Shown: positions 24,031-32,064 of the stretch, piece by piece | How the letters are laid out: every line of letters begins with the position of its first letter | How positions within the stretch are numbered: the stretch's first letter is position 1 | Source: Ruminococcus sp. | GTDB taxonomy: Bacteria > Bacillota > Clostridia > Oscillospirales > Ruminococcaceae | Assembly (NCBI GenBank): GCA_017622925.1 | Contig: JAGAQC010000076.1 | Coordinates: 24,471-88,470, forward strand | Direction of reading: 5' to 3' | DNA: 64,000 nt | Position numbers and translations under genes: made by a program | Notes under the pieces: model-generated | The model's input: only the letters and a program-made list of their open reading frames with translations | What the model was told of the DNA's origin: nothing | Database searches by the model: none

Positions 24031-26427
24031 TTACCAAGTCCAGTCGGAAAACTTTTTGGATACCGTAGACTTCATAGTTTCGCCCTTTTTCTTGCACGAT
24101 TCGTTTACAGCGGCTATAATTATGAAAATGATACCCACCGCAAGGAGATATACCCACCAACCGGCAGCGTTGAAGTATTTCTTTGTGGAAACGATCGTCA
24201 TAATTACAAGCGATATAGACGACGCCGTGAACCACGTTTTGCTCTTTACATAGAACGAAAGAACCAGTATTCCTGCCGTCACCGCAAGTACGAATATCCT
24301 GTTGAGCAGTTCGCCGTAAATAAGTCCGTCAAAGATAAGTCCCACAAACGAAAGAACGAAAACGATGGTAGATACGGTTTTTGAAGCTTCCTTGTGATTT
24401 CTCCAGATGTATTTGTACGCAACTCCCGACAAAACCATTATCGCAAGAGTTATTTTACTGTTTATCATCGAGGAATCGGGATTTAGAAATGGACGGGCTA
24501 TCGCCGCCATTGCCGTGAAAAATACGGAGATCGAGAGAATCGCAGCCGCCGCGTCTTTTTTGGTATTTCTTTTAATAAATCCTGCAAGAAATACCGCGAC
24601 AGACATAAGTCTCAAAAATAATGACGTCCTGTTAAATATTCCTATAGGGAGAGCCGCCGTCCATGAACTGAGCAGCAGCACGTCTATCTTGACGCGGTTA
24701 TCGCTTTTGTAGACCAATGCCTCGGGGAAAACCACTCTCGATGCGATTATAAGCAGTACAAACAGCGCAAACATGCAGTATCTTTCCATATCGGGACCAT
24801 TGCTGAAATAATGCCTGAGTATATGGTCGGTCAGCGAAACAAGGCTTATAACAGAGCCTATAGCCGTAATGTTGCAGTTTGCGGAATAAGACACGATAAA
24901 GTGAAGAATACAAAGCGCGGCAATAACAAGGAAAAGCTCCGTATAATAGGTGTTGAACAGAAGCACTAATGCAGCCGCCGTCATTACGGAATAAATTACC
25001 GTCTGAGTTTGCAGCGGATGATGCGCATGGAGTTCAAAGGCAAACTTAGGCATATATAAGTAAAATGCCGCCATTGCAATGTAGATAAGAACAAGTCCGC
25101 CGTAGACAAGAGTTTTTATTTCCTTTGAACCTGCGTCAAAAAATTCGTTGAACCTGTTGTTGACAAAGACAGCCGATATAAAAGGCATTATCGGAAGCGC
25201 AAGACCTGCCGCTGTCTGAATATCCCTTGACCTGCTCATACAATGCCACGCAAGCGAAACAGTGACTGCGGCAGGCACGATAAGATTGACTGCAAAAAGC
25301 TCGCTGTTATCCGCAAGCAGCGATACGAACGCGCCTACGACCATTCCGATAAACGAGATAACACGGACAGCCGTCTGATTCTTCGGCGAAAAAACGTTTA
25401 TAATATATATCGCCATCGTTGCAAGGGCGAAAAAGAGCATTGAAGAATCCTTGCCGAACTCGTTTTCAAGCCTGCACGCAACGGTGAATGCAGTGTATAT
25501 CCCGATAATATTGGAGAAAATGAACATCCAACTCTGCTTTTTGTAAATGCCGTAGAAAATAAGCTGAGCAAGGACTATCCCAAGCACCGCAAATGTGTAT
25601 ATATCTGCGTTAAACGAATGAAATAAGACGTATGTTATTGAGATGAACTCAAATATAACAGCCGAAATATCGCCTATCATCACGACAGGTCTTTCAACGC
25701 TCGTTCCCTTCTGCGGTTTGAGCATGTGAACGAGAGCCGTTATTATAAGCTGAACTGCCGCTGTTAAAACGGCAAATTCTCCGACGGTGTCGGTCAACTG
25801 AACGCATATAAATATCAAAGCTCCCGATATAAAGGAGAATCCTGAATAATGAAACGCTGTATTTTTATAGATAGGAAAACCGATAAACGAAGCCGCCGCC
25901 GCGATAAGCATAATTACCGCTAAGAGTGCGCCCTTGCCGTCGCCGAAGAAGCTGAACCAACTGCCGAAAATTTTGTAATAGCCTGCCGTGGCGAACGATG
26001 TAATAGAAACAAGCGAGCCTATCATGTAAAACGCAACGGAAGTACGTTCAAGACCTGCCGCCGCTTTCATAACGCCGCTTACGCCGAACGCAAGAGCCGC
26101 CGCCCCTGCAAGAGCGAAAATTCTGCCGCCGGGTTCCATTTTTACCCAGTTAGCAGCTACGAATGTAACGGCTGAAAGTATGATAAACGCCGTTCCTATA
26201 AGCAGCATTATCGTTGACGCGCTAAGTTTTTTCCTCGGCATCGGCGGTTTGACCTCCACAGGCTGATAGGAATACTGCGGAGTCTGCGTCGGATTTTGCA
26301 TCGGATTCTGCGGCTGACGGGGCGTCTTATTGTCCGAGCTTATCAGAAATACTATTCCGATTATGACCCCTGCCGGAACGCCTAAAAATATAAAACCGAA
26401 AATTATCACCATTATAATTCCTTCCAT
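24031..26427 (-). CDS. DUF2157-like polytopic membrane protein
   Basis: A 798-residue protein with more than 20 predicted membrane segments. After a single N-terminal segment and a Pro/Gln-rich linker (about residues 30-62) comes the phrase TIMLLIGTAFIILSAVTFVAANW, which resembles the start of DUF2157 proteins. No catalytic or transport motif is evident. AAGGAGG lies 6 bp before the ATG. It is the first gene of an operon with a 7TM histidine kinase and a NarL-type regulator and probably is regulated by them. Function unknown. Confidence 0.72.
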   Translation of the reverse strand: MEGIIMVIIFGFIFLGVPAGVIIGIVFLISSDNKTPRQPQNPMQNPTQTPQYSYQPVEVKPPMPRKKLSASTIMLLIGTAFIILSAVTFVAANWVKMEPGGRIFALAGAAALAFGVSGVMKAAAGLERTSVAFYMIGSLVSITSFATAGYYKIFGSWFSFFGDGKGALLAVIMLIAAAASFIGFPIYKNTAFHYSGFSFISGALIFICVQLTDTVGEFAVLTAAVQLIITALVHMLKPQKGTSVERPVVMIGDISAVIFEFISITYVLFHSFNADIYTFAVLGIVLAQLIFYGIYKKQSWMFIFSNIIGIYTAFTVACRLENEFGKDSSMLFFALATMAIYIINVFSPKNQTAVRVISFIGMVVGAFVSLLADNSELFAVNLIVPAAVTVSLAWHCMSRSRDIQTAAGLALPIMPFISAVFVNNRFNEFFDAGSKEIKTLVYGGLVLIYIAMAAFYLYMPKFAFELHAHHPLQTQTVIYSVMTAAALVLLFNTYYTELFLVIAALCILHFIVSYSANCNITAIGSVISLVSLTDHILRHYFSNGPDMERYCMFALFVLLIIASRVVFPEALVYKSDNRVKIDVLLLSSWTAALPIGIFNRTSLFLRLMSVAVFLAGFIKRNTKKDAAAAILSISVFFTAMAAIARPFLNPDSSMINSKITLAIMVLSGVAYKYIWRNHKEASKTVSTIVFVLSFVGLIFDGLIYGELLNRIFVLAVTAGILVLSFYVKSKTWFTASSISLVIMTIVSTKKYFNAAGWWVYLLAVGIIFIIIAAVNESCKKKGETMKSTVSKKFSDWTW

Positions 26428-26459
26428 ATAAAAACCTCCTTATTTTGAATTTGATATTC

Positions 26460-26494
26460 AAGTCAACATCTGAAATTCTGTTTGATGTTGACTT
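26460..26494 (-). promoter_or_regulatory. Perfect 11-bp inverted repeat in the operon leader
   Basis: AAGTCAACATC and GATGTTGACTT separated by 13 bp, lying just downstream of the -10 box of the DUF2157 operon. It could be an RNA hairpin or an operator; it has no T-run and so is not a terminator. Confidence 0.65.
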
Positions 26495-26495
26495 A

Positions 26496-26524
26496 ATTAT
26501 ACCGTTTTTTTCCTGAAATTTGAA
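26496..26524 (-). promoter_or_regulatory. Promoter of the DUF2157/kinase/regulator operon
   Basis: On the minus strand TTCAAA, 17-bp spacer, TATAAT. The weak -35 box suits an activated promoter. Confidence 0.7.
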
Positions 26525-26526
26525 GA

Positions 26527-26560
26527 TGTCATAAGTCACAAACACAGTGACAAATGTCAC
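26527..26560 (-). promoter_or_regulatory. Tandem palindromes upstream of the -35 box
   Basis: GTGACAAATGTCAC (perfect, 26547-26560) and TGTCATAAGTCACA (imperfect, 26527-26540) are centred exactly 20 bp apart and abut the -35 element. The spacing puts both sites on one face of the DNA, as for a dimeric NarL-type activator. Confidence 0.65.
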
Positions 26561-26561
26561 T

Positions 26562-28001
26562 TTATTGCTGTATCAGCTTTCTTATTTCGATGCCCTGCGA
26601 TTCCGTAAGACTTTTGACCTTGTACCTTGAACGGCTTTCACCGCTGAGCCATATAACTACATGGCACTTCCTGAAAAGCTTCTGAAAAATATTCTGCTTT
26701 ATCTGCGCCATGACGACGTTTTCACGCCGCGCGATAACAGTGTGGAACGACGTTCCCTTTGAACATCTCAGGATAATTCTGTCGTCGTATACCGACAAGC
26801 CGCTTGTGCAAAGAGCGACCGTTTTCACCATAGTAAGCCATGTAAGAGGAATTTCTGCCATTATTACAAGAAAAAGCGAAAGATCGGCTAAATTGGAAGG
26901 AAGCATATCCGCCGAGCGGTGCAGTAAGGCTGTTATAACGATGCCTGCCGCAGGAAGTCCCGCATAAGTGAAAAACGCCGTAAATCTCGGACGATATTTC
27001 AGTCTTCCGTCTCTCGGCAGGGACGGATATTCGTTAATGCTGCCGAGACTTTTTTCACGGCTTATCGGCATAAGCACAGGCAAATGCGAATCGTAGCCGT
27101 ATCCCGGACAGCTTATATTCACCGTTACCGCTCCGCAAAGCTTCATAATGAGATTCTGCCGCATATCAATGTAATTTATATGCTTTGTCATTATTCTGTG
27201 CCTGCGCCTTTTGACAAGTCCGAACGCAACATTTATGCAGTCCTTGTCGGCTGAAAGCTGAAAATGCGAATATCTCAGCAGATTCATAATAAACGAAAGC
27301 AGCCACGCTCCCATGAAAAACATTCCCGTCATAGCCGCCGCCTTTGGGATACCGCTCAGAAGCTTTACGTAAATATGCTCAGCCTGCTCCGTGATACGGC
27401 TCATGGCGATAGAAAGAATGTCGTGGGCAATGTCTCCTCCCTTGAAGAAAAACGCCGCAATATAGACTGCTCCCGAAAATCCGCTTGAAAAAAATACCGA
27501 AAAAAGCAGCACCGAAACAACGCTGGGCTTAGGCAGGCTTTTAAACGCCTTTTCTTTTTTTACATCGGGAATATGAGCCATTAAAGTCTCCCCTGCTCTT
27601 TGAGTTACCATAAGCTTCATATCCGCTGACTTGAATAATCCTGCTCCCGTATCGCAGCGCACTGTCACCGCCCTTAAAGGCACGAGGTAAAATGGCGTTT
27701 CCGTTGACGCAGAACTGACCTTTTCAAACGGAATGGTACGTCTTATTTTAACAAGGAAGCCTTCGGTGTGTATTACAGCTTCGTCCGTAACGGTTATCTC
27801 CGAAAAATACCAGCGTATATAGCCGTAAACAAGGATAACTCCCAAAACGGCTATGTCCATCCATGCGCCCTTGACCCACGCGTAAATTCCGGCAGGGTCA
27901 AAACGAAACACCGACACTCCTCGCAAAAGAGGAAAAATAAGCAGCCATATATTTTTCATTGAATAACGCAGAATGCGCAGGGGGTGTTCCCGACAGGTCA
28001 T
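26562..28001 (-). CDS. bPH2 domain membrane protein, YdbT-like
   Basis: A 479-residue membrane protein with paired hydrophobic segments near residues 15-50, 165-190, 225-245 and 345-390. Between them are repeated bacterial PH (bPH2) modules, for example IHTEGFLVKIRRTIPFEKVSSA, CINVAFGLVKRRRHRIMTKHINYIDMRQ and IILRCSKGTSFHTVIARRENVVMAQI. Three such modules are typical of YdbT. It overlaps the upstream YdbS-like gene by 4 bp. In Bacillus the YdbS/YdbT pair is linked to resistance against antimicrobial peptides, but the molecular role is not known. The lone start codon lies within the overlap, so translation is coupled. Confidence 0.86.
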   Translation of the reverse strand: MTCREHPLRILRYSMKNIWLLIFPLLRGVSVFRFDPAGIYAWVKGAWMDIAVLGVILVYGYIRWYFSEITVTDEAVIHTEGFLVKIRRTIPFEKVSSASTETPFYLVPLRAVTVRCDTGAGLFKSADMKLMVTQRAGETLMAHIPDVKKEKAFKSLPKPSVVSVLLFSVFFSSGFSGAVYIAAFFFKGGDIAHDILSIAMSRITEQAEHIYVKLLSGIPKAAAMTGMFFMGAWLLSFIMNLLRYSHFQLSADKDCINVAFGLVKRRRHRIMTKHINYIDMRQNLIMKLCGAVTVNISCPGYGYDSHLPVLMPISREKSLGSINEYPSLPRDGRLKYRPRFTAFFTYAGLPAAGIVITALLHRSADMLPSNLADLSLFLVIMAEIPLTWLTMVKTVALCTSGLSVYDDRIILRCSKGTSFHTVIARRENVVMAQIKQNIFQKLFRKCHVVIWLSGESRSRYKVKSLTESQGIEIRKLIQQ

Positions 28002-28438
28002 GGCAGCTCCTTTCCCGAACCGTTTGCCAAACGGATAAGTTCGTTGAAATCGTCATGCTTTAAAAAAAGAAGCCGAAGCTGTCCGCCGTAAACAAAAAGC
28101 ACAAGGAAGTTCAGTCCCGTTCGCTTTGAAAACGGCGTTGTGACGGCGGCTGTATACTGAACAGTTGAAAGCTTGACTGATTTATGCGATCTGTAAACAA
28201 CTCCGCTGCGCTTGGAAATGCTCTTTCCGTCGGTCTCATAGCTTAAAGCGGCAAAATACAGCGGCAGATAAACGCAGTCCGCAAAAATAACAGCCGTCAG
28301 AACTGCAATACCTATTATCGCAACAATGATATTTACAGGTATATAAAGCCTTACCGCCGCCATTATCAGCAGAGAAACGACCAAAACGCTCACTCTCATT
28401 GTAAGCAGAGCGTTTTTATCCGGCTTGAATTTTTTCAT
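27998..28438 (-). CDS. bPH2 domain membrane protein, YdbS-like
   Basis: A 146-residue protein with two membrane segments (about residues 14-30 and 32-60) and one bPH2 module (YETDGKSISKRSGVVYRSHKSVKLSTVQ, then FSKRTGLNFLVLFVYGG). It is first of the two-gene unit with the YdbT-like gene. Size and architecture match YdbS. Confidence 0.84.
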   Translation of the reverse strand: MKKFKPDKNALLTMRVSVLVVSLLIMAAVRLYIPVNIIVAIIGIAVLTAVIFADCVYLPLYFAALSYETDGKSISKRSGVVYRSHKSVKLSTVQYTAAVTTPFSKRTGLNFLVLFVYGGQLRLLFLKHDDFNELIRLANGSGKELP

Positions 28439-28538
28439 TCCGACCTCCGAATTATCAGCAATTTACATACATAAATATATTATAACTCATTTTAAACAAA
28501 AAGTATACCTTTTTTTGTAAATTTTAAGGAGAATAATT

Positions 28539-29810
28539 ATGATACTCGAAAGAATAATTATGATACTCGAAAAAATCAACGGCTTCGTATGGGGCGGCGG
28601 ACTTATATTCCTTCTTCTTTTCACGGGTACGGTTTTAACGATACGCCTGAAATTTATTCAGCTCAGACTTCCGATACTGCTCTTAAAGAACGGCAAATCG
28701 CAGAATTCGGGTTTATCGCAGTTGAAAACCGTCTGCATGAGCCTTGGGACTACTATGGGTACGGGAAACATTGTCGGAGCAGCCTCCGCTCTTGCATTAG
28801 GCGGAGCAGGCTCGATATTCTGGATGTGGGTATCGGCTTTTCTCGGAATGAGCATAGTTTACGCCGAAAACGTGCTTTCCGCCAAATACAGCGATAAAAC
28901 GCTTAAAGGTCCTATGGCGTATATTTCAAAGGGACTGGGCTTTCCTGCCCTCGGAGCAATATTTGCCGTCTTTTGCGTGCTTGCGTCTCTCGGCATGGGC
29001 GGTATGGTTCAAGTCAATACATTTACAGAAGCACTGGGAAACTGCACGGATTTCAGCCGACCTGTCGCCGCATTGGTGATATTTCTCTTAATTATGCTGA
29101 CCGTTCACGGCGGCGGAGAACGTATCGGGACAGCCGCGCAGTATCTTTTGCCTGCTGCTTCGGCTGCCTACGCCGCAGTATGTGTGGCAGCTATCGTCAT
29201 CTACAAAGAACGGCTTCCCGAAGTTTTCCGCAGTATTTTCTCAGAAGCGTTCGATTTCAGATCGGCGGCAGGCGGAATATTCGGCTACGCCCTGTCCGTA
29301 GGCATTCGCCGTGGTATATTCTCCAACGAGGCAGGATTGGGCAGTTCCCCGATACTCCACAGCGCGGCAGAAACTTCTTCGCCGCACACTCAGGGACTTT
29401 GGAGCATGTTTGAAGTTTTTTTCGACACCATTCTCTGCTGTACCCTTACGGCTGTTACGGTGCTGTGCGGTTCTGAAAGCTTTTCCGTTACGGAAGCGGT
29501 CTCCGCGGCTCTCGGTTCTTACAGCGATACGTTTATAACAGCTGAACTCGGGATATTTGCATTCTGCACGGTCATAGGCTGGTACTACTGCGGTATGACC
29601 GCTTTCAGCCATATTTCAAAGGGACGGTATATCGGCATATTCGCCGCTGTCTACTCATGCTTCGCCGCTTCGGGCGCGATATTCTCCTCTGAGACCCTGT
29701 GGACGCTTTCCGATATTTTCAACGGACTTATGGCTTTCCCGAATCTTTTGGCAATACTTCTTTTAATGCCGAAAATTAAAGACCATACGTCTAAAAATTC
29801 AAATGACTGA
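28539..29810 (+). CDS. Sodium:alanine symporter family protein (AgcS)
   Basis: A 423-residue transporter with about ten membrane segments. Family signatures include CMSLGTTMGTGNIVGAASALALGGAGSIFWMWVSA near residue 70 and the later RRGIFSNEAGLGSSPILHSAAE near residue 265. These proteins import alanine or glycine with sodium. Start choice is ambiguous: a 21-bp unit GAATAATTATGATACTCGAAA is present twice in tandem (28531-28572), giving two in-frame ATGs seven codons apart; AAGGAG serves the first (28539), which is used here. It stands alone, divergent from the PH-domain genes. Confidence 0.93.
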   Translation: MILERIIMILEKINGFVWGGGLIFLLLFTGTVLTIRLKFIQLRLPILLLKNGKSQNSGLSQLKTVCMSLGTTMGTGNIVGAASALALGGAGSIFWMWVSAFLGMSIVYAENVLSAKYSDKTLKGPMAYISKGLGFPALGAIFAVFCVLASLGMGGMVQVNTFTEALGNCTDFSRPVAALVIFLLIMLTVHGGGERIGTAAQYLLPAASAAYAAVCVAAIVIYKERLPEVFRSIFSEAFDFRSAAGGIFGYALSVGIRRGIFSNEAGLGSSPILHSAAETSSPHTQGLWSMFEVFFDTILCCTLTAVTVLCGSESFSVTEAVSAALGSYSDTFITAELGIFAFCTVIGWYYCGMTAFSHISKGRYIGIFAAVYSCFAASGAIFSSETLWTLSDIFNGLMAFPNLLAILLLMPKIKDHTSKNSND

Positions 29811-29877
29811 ATTTAGTACGACCTAACAACTTTTTTTGGTCAATACTAACAATGTTGCATAGATTTTTTATTTACTA

Positions 29878-29906
29878 TTGACATATTATCTTTTTTTGGG
29901 TATAAT
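29878..29906 (+). promoter_or_regulatory. Consensus promoter of rnjA
   Basis: TTGACA, 17-bp spacer, TATAAT: an exact consensus. It is 290 bp before the rnjA start codon, which implies a long leader. Confidence 0.9.
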
Positions 29907-29912
29907 TATATT

Positions 29913-30195
29913 ATCTCAGTTTGTGACCGTGATTATTATTAAATTAATGAATTTATTGGCTATGCGCCATTAAAAAAGGCTCGGAATATAGTTTTATTCA
30001 ATGCAGGAATTTAAGTTCAATAATATCGGGATAAGACGTGAGACTATCGTTTCCGTTCTTATCTCTTGCTTTATTATCCCCATGAACCGTTGTATACAGC
30101 GGTTCTGAACATGATCTCTTTCATTCAAACAAAAATCAAATTATTTTTTCCGAAGCCGATACATACAAAATTATATCCGATAAGGAGGAAATTCA
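29913..30195 (+). promoter_or_regulatory. ~285-nt structured leader of rnjA, no gene
   Basis: The predicted 5' leader contains a 9-bp hairpin GAACCGTTG - TATA - CAGCGGTTC (30080-30105) and a second imperfect stem GATAAGACG...CGTTCTTATC (30031-30064). Neither ends in a T-run. No known riboswitch motif is recognised. A small ORF is not supported. Confidence 0.6.
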
Positions 30196-32031
30196 GTGAA
30201 CGAAAACAATTCAGCCAAAACTCCACGCAGAAGCCATTCCGCCAAAAAAGAGGCGGCTTCACCCAAAAAAACACCAAGAACAGCTTCCGCAAAATCGACC
30301 TCGGCAAAGACAAAAGCCGTTGCTGACGCCCCCAAGCAGAAAAGAACTCGTCAGCAATCAAAGGAAATGAGAAAAACGCCCGTCAGGATAATCCCACTGG
30401 GCGGACTTAACGAGATCGGCAAGAACATGACTGTATTCGAGTGTTCTAACGATATGTTCATACTCGACTGCGGTCTTGCTTTCCCCGACGCCGATATGCC
30501 CGGAGTGGACATCGTTATCCCCGATTTCACCTACGTTGAACGTAATGCAGACAAAATACGCGGCATTGTTATAACTCACGGTCACGAAGATCATATCGGC
30601 GGACTTGCCTACCTGCTCAAAAAAGTCAACGTGCCTGTCTATGCCACACGCCTTACAATAGGTCTTATCGAGGGCAAGCTTAAAGAGCAGGGCATTCTCA
30701 ATATGGTCAAGCTGAACATAGTTGAACCGAGAAAAACCGTTAAAATGGGCTGCATGGCGGTAGAGTTCATCAAGGTGAACCATTCTATCCCCGACGCCGT
30801 GGGAATGGCTATCCATACCCCTGCGGGCGTTATCGTCCACACGGGCGATTTTAAGGTAGACTACTCCCCTATCGACGGAAATATAATAGATATTGCGCGA
30901 TTCGGCGAACTCGGCAGCAAAGGCGTACTCGCTCTTATGGCGGACTCCACAAACGCCGAAAGAACCGGCTTCACACGCTCCGAACGCACTGTAGGCGAAT
31001 CCTTTGACCGCCTGTTCAAAAAAGCCGAGGGCAAACGCATTATAATCGCAACGTTTTCGTCAAATATCCACCGTGTTCAGCAGATAATCAATGCCGCCGA
31101 ACGATACGGAAGAAAAGTCGCGGTATTCGGCAGAAGCATGGTAAACGTCATCAATACGGCTATAGAGCTGGGCTACCTCGAAGTGCCTGATAACCTTATT
31201 ATAGACATCGAAATGATGAACCGATACGAAAACGAACGCATTGTCCTTATAACCACGGGAAGTCAGGGCGAGCCTATGTCCGCCCTTACTCGCATGGCTA
31301 TGAACGAACACAGGAAAGTCAACATCACTCCTATGGACTTCATTATCATTTCCGCCACGCCTATCCCCGGCAACGAAAAATACGTCACAAGAGTTGTCAA
31401 CGAGCTTATGAAATCGGGCGCGGAAGTAGTTTATGAAGCAATGTACGAAGTCCACGTTTCGGGACACGCCTGTCAGGAGGAGCTTAAACTCATGCAGGCT
31501 CTTACTAAGCCTAAGTTTTTCATTCCCGTACACGGCGAATACAAGCACCTTCAAAAACATGCCGACCTTGCCGTACAAATGGGAATGGCTCGTGAAAACG
31601 TGATAATTGCCGAAATAGGCAACGTTATCGAAACGGACGGCGTTTCCATGAAGATAGTATCGCAAGTACCCTCGGGACGCATTCTCGTTGACGGTCTCGG
31701 CGTGGGCGACGTAGGTTCTATAGTCCTCAGAGACAGAAAACACCTTGCTCAGGACGGTCTTATAATAATCGTTATCGGTATCGAGAGGGCTGCAAACGAA
31801 GTTGTCGCAGGACCTGATATTATTTCACGAGGTTTTGTGTACGTCCGTGAATCGGAGGAGCTTTTCGTACAGGCGAAGAACGTTCTGAACAACACTCTTG
31901 CCAACTGCTCATACTCCGAAATGCGCGAGTGGAATACGCTCAAAGGCAAGCTTCGGGATGCGCTTTCCGATTATATCTACCAGCAAACCAGACGCAGCCC
32001 GATGATACTGCCTATTATCATGGAGCTGTAA
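30196..32031 (+). CDS. rnjA: Ribonuclease J
   Basis: A 611-residue metallo-beta-lactamase/beta-CASP nuclease that degrades and matures RNA by endonucleolytic and 5'-exonucleolytic action. The metal motif HGHEDH starts at H128, with further ligands in VHTGDFKVD and in the beta-CASP region (VHVSGHACQEE, FIPVHGEYKHL). Compared with Bacillus RNase J1 (about 555 residues) it has a 55-residue N-terminal extension rich in Ser, Lys and Ala, likely disordered and RNA-binding. The start is GTG, behind TAAGGAGG at 7 bp. It is followed 33 bp later by gdpP. Confidence 0.95.
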   Translation: MNENNSAKTPRRSHSAKKEAASPKKTPRTASAKSTSAKTKAVADAPKQKRTRQQSKEMRKTPVRIIPLGGLNEIGKNMTVFECSNDMFILDCGLAFPDADMPGVDIVIPDFTYVERNADKIRGIVITHGHEDHIGGLAYLLKKVNVPVYATRLTIGLIEGKLKEQGILNMVKLNIVEPRKTVKMGCMAVEFIKVNHSIPDAVGMAIHTPAGVIVHTGDFKVDYSPIDGNIIDIARFGELGSKGVLALMADSTNAERTGFTRSERTVGESFDRLFKKAEGKRIIIATFSSNIHRVQQIINAAERYGRKVAVFGRSMVNVINTAIELGYLEVPDNLIIDIEMMNRYENERIVLITTGSQGEPMSALTRMAMNEHRKVNITPMDFIIISATPIPGNEKYVTRVVNELMKSGAEVVYEAMYEVHVSGHACQEELKLMQALTKPKFFIPVHGEYKHLQKHADLAVQMGMARENVIIAEIGNVIETDGVSMKIVSQVPSGRILVDGLGVGDVGSIVLRDRKHLAQDGLIIIVIGIERAANEVVAGPDIISRGFVYVRESEELFVQAKNVLNNTLANCSYSEMREWNTLKGKLRDALSDYIYQQTRRSPMILPIIMEL

Positions 32032-32064
32032 GCATTACGAATCAAAAGCGGGGTGTTTTGAGAA

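Noticed and set aside
29811-30195. Small gene in the gap before rnjA
   Set aside because: The gap has a consensus promoter and hairpins but no frame with a ribosome site and plausible composition.
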